Shown piece after piece: positions 26,282 to 34,494 of a DNA stretch of 64,000 nucleotides. Positions within the stretch are counted from its first letter, which is position 1. The number at the start of each line of letters is the position of its first letter. This DNA comes from Pelagadaptatus aseana (GTDB lineage: Bacteria > Pseudomonadota > Gammaproteobacteria > Pseudomonadales > Cellvibrionaceae). Made by a program: the position numbers and the translations under genes. Below the pieces are notes generated by a model that did no database searches, had not been told where the DNA came from, and saw nothing but the letters and a program-made list of their open reading frames with translations. Where the stretch lies: the NCBI GenBank assembly GCA_040365065.1, contig BAABNI010000007.1, forward strand, positions 1-64,000, written 5' to 3'.

Positions 26282-27490
26282 TCAGGAAGGCAGCATCTTC
26301 ATCAGAATCGCTTCGCACTGCTGACGATCCATATAGCGAGGCACCGGGAAGGTGTAATGGGCTTCAGCCAAAGCGCCTTTGGTGATCAGAGGAATGTCCT
26401 CGCTTTTCAATGCGTCCAGCGACTTGGGCACGCCCATGTGCTCACTGATTTCCCAAACCTTATCGATAAATTTGCCGGCCAGCACCCAATCGCTTTCTGA
26501 ACGGTCACCCAGTTCACATTCAATCGCCAGTTGCGCCAGTCGATGGGCCACAGCAGGTTTGGAGAATTCCAGAATGTGCGGCAATGCAATGGCATTCGCC
26601 AGCCCATGAGGTGTGTGGTACTTGGCACCAAATTGATGGGCAATGGCATGCACATAACCGACAAAGGCCTTGGTAAACGCCAGTCCCGCATAGAAAGAGG
26701 CCTTGGCCATCCCCTCGCGCGCTTTTAAATTGCTGCCATCATCATAGGAGGCAGTAAGGTTCTTGATGATCAGACGTATTGCGGCAACCGCATAAGCATC
26801 GGTCTTGGGGGCAGCAAACTTGGAGATATAAGCCTCGACCGCATGGGTCAGAGCATCCATACCCGTAGCGGCCGTGATTGGCGCCGGCATGCCTTTCATC
26901 AATTCCGGATCCAGTGCCGCAGCAATCGGAACCAGTTTGGGATCGATTACGACGCGCTTCTGATCCTCTTCTTTATCCGTTATCACGGCAGCCACAGTAA
27001 CTTCAGAACCGGTACCCGCTGTGGTCGGTATGGCAAACAGGGGAATGGCCTGATTGCGGGCCTTCAATTTGCCTTCCAGCTGTTTCGGGGTTTTGTCGTT
27101 ATTGGCCGCCAGCGCCATAACCTTGGCCGCATCGATGGATGAGCCACCGCCGACAGCCAGAACGCTGTCGCAGTCATTTTGCTTCAGCATCTCCAGACCC
27201 GCCTCAACCACACCGAATGAAGGGTCTGGCTCAACACCATCAAAGATCACCACATTCACACCCTCTTGTTCGAGACTGTCGGCAATGGGTTTGATCAGAC
27301 CAAGCTCATTCAGGATTTTATCGGTGACCAGCAATACTTTTTTGGCACCCAGTTGGGCCATAGCCTGGGTCAACTGTAAAGACGAACCGGCACCACTGAA
27401 TAAGGTGGGTTTATTTTCAGGTAGAACCGCGATCAAAAATCGATTGATCAGCATTAGAAATTTGTAGAACAACACTTGCAGTTGAAACAT
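26282..27490 (-). CDS. Iron-containing alcohol dehydrogenase
   Basis: 402 residues. NAD-binding GGGSSIDAAK (about 113-122), the PTTAGTGSE motif, and iron ligands: Asp and His in DALTHAVE, then HAIAHQFGAKYHTPHG. The N-terminus has a hydrophobic stretch (LQVLFYKFLMLINRFLIAVL) unusual for the family, which may tether it to the membrane or lipid. GGGGGAG precedes ATG 27490. An AraC-type site lies in front of it (27587-27604) at the activator position, and an aldehyde dehydrogenase and acyl-CoA synthetase are nearby. A long-chain alcohol is a reasonable substrate (inference). Confidence 0.92.
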   Translation of the reverse strand: MFQLQVLFYKFLMLINRFLIAVLPENKPTLFSGAGSSLQLTQAMAQLGAKKVLLVTDKILNELGLIKPIADSLEQEGVNVVIFDGVEPDPSFGVVEAGLEMLKQNDCDSVLAVGGGSSIDAAKVMALAANNDKTPKQLEGKLKARNQAIPLFAIPTTAGTGSEVTVAAVITDKEEDQKRVVIDPKLVPIAAALDPELMKGMPAPITAATGMDALTHAVEAYISKFAAPKTDAYAVAAIRLIIKNLTASYDDGSNLKAREGMAKASFYAGLAFTKAFVGYVHAIAHQFGAKYHTPHGLANAIALPHILEFSKPAVAHRLAQLAIECELGDRSESDWVLAGKFIDKVWEISEHMGVPKSLDALKSEDIPLITKGALAEAHYTFPVPRYMDRQQCEAILMKMLPS

Positions 27491-27561
27491 CTCTCCCCCA
27501 GTTATTTTTTTATATGGATTTTGACGGTTTTCTTCAAAGGGCCCGTATAACCTGTTGTGTT

Positions 27562-27604
27562 AATATACTACCCACCCTCCAATAAAGTTTGACATTTTAC
27601 GACA
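27562..27604 (-). promoter_or_regulatory. Alcohol dehydrogenase promoter with AraC-type site A
   Basis: Minus strand: the site TGTCGTAAAATGTCAAAC (27587-27604), then 19 bp, then -10 TATATT (27562-27567). The predicted start is near 27555, placing the site at -40.5. It holds two TGTC half-sites spaced 10 bp, and the -35 is poor, as expected for an activated promoter. The site also overlaps the cbiX start codon on the other strand. Confidence 0.6.
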
Positions 27605-27993
27605 TGACATCACCCACTTTATCTCAAACCGCTCTGGTGGTTATTGCCCATGGCAGCCGCCGTGACAGTGCCAATCAGGAATTTATGCAACTGGTTGAAA
27701 ATCTCGCGACCGATAAAGCCGCACAGTTCGCCCGCGTTGCTCCGGCATTCCTCGAGCAAACATCGCCAACTCTGTTGCAAGCCTGCGAAACTGTAATCAA
27801 AGACGGTATGAAAAAGATTTACGTGTACCCATTGTTTTTTAACAATGGCCGGCACGTTGGCAAGGACATTCCGGCACAGGTAGTAGAGGCCATGGAGGCG
27901 TTTCCCGGTGTCGAGATTGAGCTGATGGATTATTTTGGTCTGGCCCCAGAACTTGGCAGCACCATTGGCAACCACATCACCGACCAGCTCTGA
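27604..27993 (+). CDS. CbiX/SirB-type sirohydrochlorin chelatase-like protein
   Basis: 129 residues, the short single-domain CbiX form. The N-terminal VVIAHGSRRDSAN and the PLFFNNGRHVGKDIP segment carry the two His expected for metal insertion. FLEQTSPTL also fits the family. It would insert cobalt or iron into sirohydrochlorin. I chose ATG 27604 over a TTG at 27589. No cobalamin or siroheme gene is adjacent. Confidence 0.85.
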   Translation: MTSPTLSQTALVVIAHGSRRDSANQEFMQLVENLATDKAAQFARVAPAFLEQTSPTLLQACETVIKDGMKKIYVYPLFFNNGRHVGKDIPAQVVEAMEAFPGVEIELMDYFGLAPELGSTIGNHITDQL

Positions 27994-28029
27994 AGTCTCT
28001 TGCCAATATTGGATTGTTGACGGTGTCTG

Positions 28030-29034
28030 CTATTTGCCCGTCTTGCGATAATCCATCGGTGAACAGCCCTGTTGACTGCGAAAGAATCGCGAAAAAGCAC
28101 TGAGTTCAGAATAACCTAGGTAGGAAGCCATATTGGTCAGGGAAATTTTGGTCTCGAGCAGATACTGCCGGGCCAGATCCATTCGAATACTGTTCAAGAT
28201 GGTTTTATAGGATGTGTCCTCGTCCAGTAAGCGACGCTGCAAGGTGCGCTTATTCATCTGTAACAGCTTTGCCACATTGTCTTCACTGCAACCACCGTTG
28301 GGCAGCAAAACGTGTATCAGATAACCCACCAGATTGGCGTACTTCTCGTTAGCCGAAACCTGTTGCTGCATCTGCTCCAGATGCTGCAACAGACTGACTC
28401 GTTTACTTTTATCCGCTTTAGGCTGAACCGCCTGCAACGCCATATTCTCAATGGCTACCCCGTAAAACTCCTGATTAAAGTACAGTGGGCAGCGAAAAAT
28501 CTCACTGAATGATTCGAGATTCTCCGGTTCCTTGTGGACAAAATAAACCGCCATGGGATTCCAGCCTTCACCAAGACTCTCTCTCGCCAGTTTGGTGGCA
28601 AACCCCATGGCAAAATCGCAAATCTGCGGATCACGGGTAAATCGCGGTGCAATATCGTCGTAGGTGAGCAACACCTTATCACTGTACTGCTGGACAGTGA
28701 CAATGGAACTGGAGTTATGCAAACGCAAGAAGCGGCCAATGGTATCCACACTGCCCCCCAGCAAATCCTCTGCCTCTGCCAACAGACCCACGGCGCCAAG
28801 CATATCCACACTCTGACGGGTTGAGAGCAACAAACCAAAATCGCTGTGCCCGGTTGTCGCTGAAGCCAGACGCAAGCAGTGAATATACTGCTCGGTAGGA
28901 ATCAGATTGTCTTTGCCTTCCAGTAGCCGGGTATCGAAACCAGATTGTGTCCAGATCCAATCAATATCCCCGTTCAGTTCCTCAACCAACTCCGGAAAAT
29001 ACTGAAAAGCACCAGTGCGTATTTGGGGGTACAT
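28030..29034 (-). CDS. AraC-family activator with Arabinose_bd-type N-terminal domain
   Basis: 334 residues. The N-terminal ~200 residues match the Arabinose_bd/OruR-type sensor. The C-terminal HTH_18 (about 240-334) has GCSEDNVAKLLQMNKRTLQRRL, and the second helix-turn-helix SLTNMASYLGYSELSAFSRFFRSQQGCSPMDYR. Its gene lies between an alcohol dehydrogenase and an aldehyde dehydrogenase gene. Three matching direct-repeat sites stand in front of those genes and of the acyl-CoA synthetase, so it is probably their activator, with a long-chain alcohol, aldehyde or acid as possible ligand. Confidence 0.92.
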   Translation of the reverse strand: MYPQIRTGAFQYFPELVEELNGDIDWIWTQSGFDTRLLEGKDNLIPTEQYIHCLRLASATTGHSDFGLLLSTRQSVDMLGAVGLLAEAEDLLGGSVDTIGRFLRLHNSSSIVTVQQYSDKVLLTYDDIAPRFTRDPQICDFAMGFATKLARESLGEGWNPMAVYFVHKEPENLESFSEIFRCPLYFNQEFYGVAIENMALQAVQPKADKSKRVSLLQHLEQMQQQVSANEKYANLVGYLIHVLLPNGGCSEDNVAKLLQMNKRTLQRRLLDEDTSYKTILNSIRMDLARQYLLETKISLTNMASYLGYSELSAFSRFFRSQQGCSPMDYRKTGK

Positions 29035-29063
29035 GTCACCTGACTCGGGATTTTCTGCTGCTC

Positions 29064-29104
29064 AAAATAGAAAAGGCCTTGTCCATAATGCTGGACAAGG
29101 CCTT
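29064..29104 (-). terminator. Terminator of the aldehyde dehydrogenase gene
   Basis: A 12-bp stem AAGGCCTTGTCC/GGACAAGGCCTT with an 8-nt loop, followed on the minus strand by TTTTCTATTTT, 20 bp after the stop codon. Confidence 0.85.
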
Positions 29105-29123
29105 CTTTTAAAAGCGTTGAAGC

Positions 29124-30569
29124 TTAGACTCTTGATTTCAACTTCATCAACAGGTTGTAAACGCGAGTGGCGAAGTTACCGTAAGGAGGCGCCAGAAACT
29201 TCAGGAAAGAGAAACTGGCCTGATAGAATACCGGACGCATCTTCGACAGAGCAATAAACCCTTCATAGCCGTGATAATGACCCATACCACTTGGACCCAC
29301 ACCGCCAAAAGGCATATCGTGCTGTGCCACGTGTAACAGGGCATCGTTCACACACACACCACCGGACATGATGCGGTCGATGTATCTATCTGCCAATTTC
29401 TTATCGTTGGTGAATGGATACATGGCCAGTGGACGGTCGCGCTCGCCCACGTATTCGATTACCTCGCTGGAGTTTTTGTAGGTACGCAGACCAATCAGAG
29501 GACCAAAGGTTTCGCGCGTGGCAATGGTCATATCTTCGGTCATATCGGTAATCAGGGTCACCGGGAACTTGCGGGTTTCTTCGTTGAGTTCCTGATTACA
29601 CAGGTTAACCACACGGGCGCCCTTCTCTTTGGCGTCATCTACGGTGGCCTTCAGGCGCTGCACAGAACGGTCGTCAATAATGGAGGTGTAGTCAACACTC
29701 TCAATATCAGGCACGTGTTTCTGAACCCAGGCTTTGGCCGCCTCAATAAAGGCTTCTTTCTGGCTCTCATGGACAAACACATAATCGACGTTGACACAGA
29801 TCTGGCCCGCGTTGAATTGTTTCACGAACATGATGCGCTCAACGGCTTTCTCCAGAGGGAAATCAGGATCAATAATCGCCGGCGCCTTGCCACCCAGCTC
29901 CAGAATAACCGGAGTCAGATTCTTGGCCGCCGAGGCCATAACCGCACGGCCGGTCTGACCGGAACCGGTGAAGAAAATCAGATCAAATGGGATTTGTGAA
30001 AACTCGATACCCACACCACCGGTTTCTTCAAAGAAAGCCAGCTTTTCTTCCGGGAAATAGTTACCTACCACGTCTTGCAACAAACGAGACAGAGCCACAG
30101 AGTTCTCCGACATTTTCACCATGGCACGGTTACCGGCGGAGAACGCGGAAATCAGGGGTCCAAAACTCAGGTTAACCGGGAAGTTCCAGGGAACAATAAT
30201 ACCCACCACACCCAGTGGCTGAGGAATAACGCGGTTTTTGGCGCCGAAGAACATGGTGATATCAACGTGACGCTTTTGCACCTTCATCCATTTTTTCAGG
30301 CGCTTTCTGGCGTCATCAATGCTATCAAGGGTAGCGATAAACTCGGCGAACAGACTCTCATGAGTAGAGCGATTACCGTAGTCTTGACTGATCGCCTGAA
30401 TGATTTTGTCCTGTTGATCCACCAGCATGCGCTTGAGGTTTTTCAGGTCCTCAATACGCTGTTTGTATTCGGGGGTGGGATTAGCCAGATAGGCACTGCG
30501 CTGCTTTTGAAAGGTCGCATTGAGCATATTGGCGATATCAGGTGTCAGATTTTCGTTAACCGCGTTCAT
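29124..30569 (-). CDS. Aldehyde dehydrogenase, coniferyl-type
   Basis: 481 residues. The NAD motif and catalytic residues are visible: VGIIVPWNFP, FTGSGQTGR, Glu in LELGGKAP and Cys in NAGQICVN. Length and the C-terminal hydrophobic tail (FLKFLAPPYG... VYNLLMKL) resemble coniferyl and long-chain fatty aldehyde dehydrogenases of the ALDH3 type, which often sit on membranes. AAGGAACC precedes ATG 30569. A site of the AraC type lies upstream at 30746-30763. With the neighbouring alcohol dehydrogenase it would oxidise an alcohol to an acid. Confidence 0.92.
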   Translation of the reverse strand: MNAVNENLTPDIANMLNATFQKQRSAYLANPTPEYKQRIEDLKNLKRMLVDQQDKIIQAISQDYGNRSTHESLFAEFIATLDSIDDARKRLKKWMKVQKRHVDITMFFGAKNRVIPQPLGVVGIIVPWNFPVNLSFGPLISAFSAGNRAMVKMSENSVALSRLLQDVVGNYFPEEKLAFFEETGGVGIEFSQIPFDLIFFTGSGQTGRAVMASAAKNLTPVILELGGKAPAIIDPDFPLEKAVERIMFVKQFNAGQICVNVDYVFVHESQKEAFIEAAKAWVQKHVPDIESVDYTSIIDDRSVQRLKATVDDAKEKGARVVNLCNQELNEETRKFPVTLITDMTEDMTIATRETFGPLIGLRTYKNSSEVIEYVGERDRPLAMYPFTNDKKLADRYIDRIMSGGVCVNDALLHVAQHDMPFGGVGPSGMGHYHGYEGFIALSKMRPVFYQASFSFLKFLAPPYGNFATRVYNLLMKLKSRV

Positions 30570-30720
30570 CGACTGGTTCCTTTATTAAAATTATCGTATT
30601 TGTTTTTTGTTGCCCGGCAGATTGGTAATCAACTTACGGGCCTTTTCCGGGAAAATACTTGCAAAAGTATTCACCGGGCTCTCATCATCGCTTTTGATTC
30701 TTTTTCGACCTATTGAATCG

Positions 30721-30763
30721 ATTTTAGCCCAACACCCTGACGGCAATTTGACATTACACGACA
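30721..30763 (-). promoter_or_regulatory. Aldehyde dehydrogenase promoter with AraC-type site B
   Basis: Minus strand: TGTCGTGTAATGTCAAAT (30746-30763), then 19 bp, then -10 TAAAAT (30721-30726). The predicted start is near 30714, so the site centre is at -40.5, the same geometry as in front of the alcohol dehydrogenase. Confidence 0.6.
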
Positions 30764-30912
30764 GCCAGTAAAGCAAATTCAGAGTAGCAAAAAGCCAAAC
30801 GACAGTTCTGCCATCTTTACAATAGTTGTCACGAATATTGGAAATACGTCAGCTATTCTACTCTCTATAACAGTGATTTCCTGTCATTTGAAGCCACATC
30901 AGAGTCTCTGCA

Positions 30913-30930
30913 TGACGTAAAATGACAAAT
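30913..30930 (+). promoter_or_regulatory. AraC-type site C upstream of acyl-CoA synthetase
   Basis: TGACGTAAAATGACAAAT, in the same orientation relative to its gene as sites A and B. Both half-sites changed together (TGAC/TGAC instead of TGTC/TGTC). The nearest -10-like element, TAAATA at 30937-30942, is only 6 bp away, so the geometry differs from A and B. Confidence 0.5.
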
Positions 30931-30966
30931 CAGGGATAAATACAAAAATAAAACAGGAGTGGATGC

Positions 30967-32847
30967 ATGAACCCCTACTTTTCCAAAGCCGGCCATAAGA
31001 TCACAGACATTAACGATATTCGGGAAATCGAAAGCATTGCACTGGAAGATCTGCCACTGCCAGCCAGTAGCTACCAGCTGTTGAAAGAGTCTGCCGCCAA
31101 TTTCAGTGACCAAATTGCCCTGCGCTTTCTGCCTTTTGCGACACTGGACGAAGAAAGTATCACCCTGACCTATCAGCAGCTGTTTGCCAGAATCACTCAA
31201 ACCGCCAACGGCTTGCACTCACTGGGCGTCACCAAAGATGACGTGGTTTCGATGATGCTACCCAATCTGCCCCAGACGCACTTCACCATCTGGGGAGCCG
31301 AAGCGGCCGGTATTTTCAACCCGATCAACCCGCTGTTGGACGTTGAGCACATTGCCGCCATCATCAACGAGGCCAAATCCAAGGTTCTGGTTACTCTGGC
31401 CCCCACTCCCGGCAGCGATCTGTGGGAGAAAGCCCAGCAGGTGAAAGCTTTGGCGCCGGATCTGCAATATGTTGTTGCGATCAACCTGTTCAACACCCCG
31501 GAACAGATGGCGGACTACCTGAGTGCCAGCGTTCTGGATTTCGATGCCCTGATTAACGATAAACCAGCCGGCCATCTGGTCAGTGGCCGCGTCATTGCCA
31601 GTACCGACATTGCCTCTTATTTTCACACCGGCGGCACCACCGGAACCCCCAAGCTGGCGCCTCACACCCACGCCAATGAAATCATCAACTGTTATCAGAT
31701 GTGCAGCTGCCTGGAAATGAACGCCGGTAGCCGTGCCCTCTGCGGCCTGCCGCTGTTCCATGTCAACGGCGTCTTTGTTACCGGGCTGGCGCCCTGGATG
31801 ACCGGTGCCGAAGTGATTCTGGCCACCGCCGCCGGCTACCGCACACCCGAAGTCATCAGCAATTTCTGGGGGCTGGTTGAAAAGTATCAGATCAGCCTGT
31901 TCAGTTGTGTCCCCACGATCCTCAGCACCCTGTTGGAAATTCCATCAGAAGACTATGATCTGTCCAGTCTGGATACCGCACTGTGCGGAGCCGCCCCTCT
32001 GGCCACCGAGCTGTTCCGCAAATTCGAAGACAAAACCGGAATCACTCTGGTGGAAGGCTACGGTCAAACAGAAGGCACCTGTTGCACCTCCGCCAACCCC
32101 AAGTTCGGAGATCGTCGGATTGGCTCAGTGGGCTTACCCGTACCCTACCTGCAAGTTCGCATCGTTGAAGTGGACGAAAATGGCCTCTGGGTTCGCGATT
32201 GCGACACCAATGAATCCGGTGAAATTGTCATCAAGGGACCGAACGTTTTCAGCGGTTATAAGCAACCGTCACAGAATGAGGGCCAGTGGCCACTGGAAGG
32301 CTGGTTCAATACCGGTGATCTGGGTCGCCTCGACGAAGACGGCTATCTGTGGCTCACCGGACGCAGCAAGGATTTGATCATTCGCGGCGGCCACAACATC
32401 GATCCGCAAATGATCGAAGAAGCCTATTACAAACGCGACGATATCGCTGAAGCGGTAGCCATCGGTAAACCCGACAAGCGGGTCGGAGAATTACCGGTGC
32501 TGTTTGTGCAAATGAAACAGGGTTGTGAAGTCAGTGCCGAAGAACTGATCAATTATGGAAATGAGACCATTCATGAGCGAGCGGCCGTCCCCAAGGAGGT
32601 TTATTTCGTTGATGCCATGCCGGTAACCGCCGTTGGTAAAATTTTCAAACCCACCCTGCGCAATGATCTGGTAAAACAAATGGTTAGCGAAACATTGCAG
32701 GAAAATTTGTCTGAAGGTTTTTCGGTTGAAGTCGTGACCGACAAGAAGTTCGGGCAGTGTGTCACGGTAACCTGTGACGAGGAAGAGAGGGTAACTGAAC
32801 TACTCGGTGATTACGCGTTTAAATTAAACGTCAGCTCAGTGGCTTAA
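30967..32847 (+). CDS. Acyl-CoA synthetase (AMP-binding family)
   Basis: 626 residues. Adenylate-forming motifs: HTGGTTGTPK near 220, EGYGQTEGT near 365, GWFNTGDLGRLDEDG and GRSKDLIIRGGHNI, with the terminal adenylation Lys in VGKIFKP. The SD AGGAGT precedes ATG 30967. It would activate the acid made by the divergent alcohol and aldehyde dehydrogenases, feeding beta-oxidation. The extra ~40 residues after VGKIFKP are a C-terminal extension. Confidence 0.9.
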   Translation: MNPYFSKAGHKITDINDIREIESIALEDLPLPASSYQLLKESAANFSDQIALRFLPFATLDEESITLTYQQLFARITQTANGLHSLGVTKDDVVSMMLPNLPQTHFTIWGAEAAGIFNPINPLLDVEHIAAIINEAKSKVLVTLAPTPGSDLWEKAQQVKALAPDLQYVVAINLFNTPEQMADYLSASVLDFDALINDKPAGHLVSGRVIASTDIASYFHTGGTTGTPKLAPHTHANEIINCYQMCSCLEMNAGSRALCGLPLFHVNGVFVTGLAPWMTGAEVILATAAGYRTPEVISNFWGLVEKYQISLFSCVPTILSTLLEIPSEDYDLSSLDTALCGAAPLATELFRKFEDKTGITLVEGYGQTEGTCCTSANPKFGDRRIGSVGLPVPYLQVRIVEVDENGLWVRDCDTNESGEIVIKGPNVFSGYKQPSQNEGQWPLEGWFNTGDLGRLDEDGYLWLTGRSKDLIIRGGHNIDPQMIEEAYYKRDDIAEAVAIGKPDKRVGELPVLFVQMKQGCEVSAEELINYGNETIHERAAVPKEVYFVDAMPVTAVGKIFKPTLRNDLVKQMVSETLQENLSEGFSVEVVTDKKFGQCVTVTCDEEERVTELLGDYAFKLNVSSVA

Positions 32848-32916
32848 GCCATAGTATTGCCAGTTTGAATACCGTGATTCAATCTAAAAGCTGTTGTTAA
32901 GGCCTGAGCCCAAGAC

Positions 32917-32942
32917 CGATTGCCGCATGGTTGCGGCAATCG
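32917..32942 (+). terminator. Hairpin after the acyl-CoA synthetase gene
   Basis: An 11-bp perfect stem CGATTGCCGCA-TGGT-TGCGGCAATCG, 70 bp past the stop. It is followed only by AGTTTAC, so it is a weak or non-canonical terminator. Confidence 0.5.
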
Positions 32943-33013
32943 AGTTTACAACGAAGCATTCACAGCAAGCTTTAGGCAGATTACAGCAGTAACTTGCTAC
33001 TCGCTTAAAAAGC

Positions 33014-33271
33014 TCAAACGCCCATCTTATTTAAAGAATCACCCACTTCCCTTAATGCTCTGGCCAGTTGCGGGTGATCCATTTCAAAATCCACCGCCGC
33101 AGAATCAATCTGCTGGACCAATGTATCATGCTCGTCAGGCACCACCGGCTCTGGTTTATCCAACATGGTACTGAGCAGATCTCCCAACAAATCACGCTCT
33201 TTACTGGCGAGCGCCGTTTCCATAATGGTTCTGATTTCAGCAATGTTGGCTTTAAGGGCATCGTTGGTCAT
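33014..33271 (-). CDS. DUF4404-like small protein
   Basis: 85 residues. The end FEMDHPQLARALREVGDSLNKMGV matches the DUF4404 C-terminal pattern (FE..HP.L...L..V.D.L..MG). GGAGATC precedes ATG 33271. Helical and soluble. Function unknown. A 15-bp tandem repeat lies just upstream. Confidence 0.75.
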   Translation of the reverse strand: MTNDALKANIAEIRTIMETALASKERDLLGDLLSTMLDKPEPVVPDEHDTLVQQIDSAAVDFEMDHPQLARALREVGDSLNKMGV

Positions 33272-33300
33272 GATGGGATCTCCTGACTGCATAGAGGTCG

Positions 33301-33360
33301 GTTAGATAAAGAGCTGATGGACAAGGGCCTGTTGGATAAGGACCTGATGGACAAAGGCCC
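33301..33360. repeat. 15-bp tandem repeat, four units
   Basis: Units GTTAGATAAAGAGCT, GATGGACAAGGGCCT, GTTGGATAAGGACCT and GATGGACAAAGGCCC follow each other without gaps at 33301, 33316, 33331 and 33346. It lies 30 bp upstream of the DUF4404 start codon and may contain its promoter or vary in copy number. Confidence 0.75.
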
Positions 33361-33431
33361 GATCAACAGAAGCTCACACACTCATTTAAGTATAGCCAAT
33401 CAACTTCAAAGCGACACAGGATCATGCCAAC

Positions 33432-33466
33432 AAAAAAAGCCCCCTCTGATGATCATCATCGGGGGC
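33432..33466 (-). terminator. Terminator of the hotdog-protein gene
   Basis: Minus strand GCCCCC...GGGGGC stem with a GATGATGATCATC-type loop, followed by seven T, 27 bp after the stop at 33493. Confidence 0.8.
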
Positions 33467-33492
33467 AAAAAGGTTGTAATGAACCGAATCTA

Positions 33493-33933
33493 TCAGGCGT
33501 GTTTCACGTTCATGCTGATGTCAGCGGTAAAGCACTTGGTACCGGCATCGTCGTAAGCGGCTACCGGGACCACAATTTCACCGGGTTTGGAGAAATCAAC
33601 GTCGCTGGCATCACAGACCACTTTCAAATCGGTTTTGGCTTTCGCCAGATAGGCCACCGTCATGCCCTGGGGGATCCAGATGGCTCCGGCGGGAATGGAA
33701 ACATCCGTGGTCATACCACCTACCAGCTCTGCCGCGTTACACATGGCAATGGCGTGTACCGTACCCAAATGGTTATGAACCTTCTTCTGATTCTTTAAAC
33801 GCATCTCGGCATAGCCCGGTTTCAGCTCCACCATTTCCGGATCGATACTGGCAAAGTATGGTGCGATCTGGCTAACGGCCTGGGAAAAGGCCTCGGGGCC
33901 CATTTGATTGTAAAGTTCGAGATTCTGACTCAT
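33493..33933 (-). CDS. DUF4442 hotdog-fold thioesterase-like protein
   Basis: 146 residues. The hotdog pattern is seen in KVHNHLGTVHAIAMCNAAELVGGM and the following IWIPQGMTVAYLAKAKTDL strand, typical of DUF4442/YiiD-like proteins. These resemble acyl-CoA thioesterases, although a catalytic residue is not assured. GAGGAAG precedes ATG 33933. It lies 38 bp downstream of the MarR gene, probably in one transcript. Confidence 0.85.
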   Translation of the reverse strand: MSQNLELYNQMGPEAFSQAVSQIAPYFASIDPEMVELKPGYAEMRLKNQKKVHNHLGTVHAIAMCNAAELVGGMTTDVSIPAGAIWIPQGMTVAYLAKAKTDLKVVCDASDVDFSKPGEIVVPVAAYDDAGTKCFTADISMNVKHA

Positions 33934-33971
33934 GGGATCTTCCTCATGCTCTGGTCGGTCCCGGCAAACGC

Positions 33972-34385
33972 CTAAAAGGTTTCAATCACCTTATTGAGAA
34001 AGCGCATCACAACCGCTATTTCATCATCGCTGAAATCAGCGGCAAGTAATTCATTGAGTTGCGCAATCAAGGGAAAAACCTGCGGGAGTGTCTCCCGACC
34101 TCGCTCGGCAAGGTATAAGCGGGTTGCCCGACCATCAATATTGCAGGGCTGGCGCTGAATCAACGCTCTCGCTTCCATCCGCTTGGCCAATCCGGTAACA
34201 GCGGAGTTATTCAGGCCCAGGGCCTGCGATAAATCCTTCTGTAAACAACCCTCGTTCTTTGCCACATACAACATGGCAGCAACCTGGCTGACCGGAATAT
34301 CCAACAGCTCAACACTCTTGTTATCGGCGAACCGAAACACCCGATGCTGAGCCATATTCATCAGAAAAAAGAGACGCTTATCCAA
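33972..34385 (-). CDS. MarR-family regulator
   Basis: 137 residues. Winged helix with CLQKDLSQALGLNNSAVTGLAKRMEARALIQRQP and the wing IDGRATRLYLAERG. The start is a TTG at 34385, chosen because AGGAGC stands 5 nt upstream. The ATG at residue 9 has no such site. Two palindromes upstream (34425-34436, 34444-34457) with centres 20 bp apart are likely autoregulatory operators. It probably also controls the downstream hotdog protein. Confidence 0.88.
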   Translation of the reverse strand: MDKRLFFLMNMAQHRVFRFADNKSVELLDIPVSQVAAMLYVAKNEGCLQKDLSQALGLNNSAVTGLAKRMEARALIQRQPCNIDGRATRLYLAERGRETLPQVFPLIAQLNELLAADFSDDEIAVVMRFLNKVIETF

Positions 34386-34424
34386 CGCTTGCTCCTATTT
34401 ACACCGTCTTGCAACGGCAACTTG

Positions 34425-34457
34425 TTCACATGTGAAGTATTTAGTTTATATATAAAC
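34425..34457 (-). promoter_or_regulatory. Two palindromes upstream of marR
   Basis: TTCACATGTGAA (34425-34436) and GTTTATATATAAAC (34444-34457) are perfect palindromes whose centres are 20 bp, two helical turns, apart. The second includes -10-like TATATA. Confidence 0.6.
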
Positions 34458-34494
34458 AATATTAACAGAATAACCAAAACAGCCCAATTTGATA

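Larger units (their letters stand above)
30570..30966. other. Divergent control region of ALDH and acyl-CoA synthetase
   Basis: About 400 bp holding two AraC-type sites (30746-30763 toward the aldehyde dehydrogenase, 30913-30930 toward the synthetase). ATACTT-GCAA-AAGTAT, an inverted repeat near 30655-30670, is also present. A 61-codon minus-strand frame at 30591-30776 has no support as a gene. A long (about 145 nt) leader is predicted for the dehydrogenase mRNA. Confidence 0.5.

Noticed and set aside
30591..30776. A 61-codon minus-strand frame in the aldehyde dehydrogenase upstream region
   Set aside because: It overlaps the -10 and AraC-type site and has no ribosome-binding site; more likely mRNA leader and promoter.
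33317..33556. A plus-strand frame starting MDKGLLDKDLMDKG
   Set aside because: The repeated peptide only reflects the 15-bp DNA repeat, and the frame then runs through a terminator and into the hotdog-protein gene.
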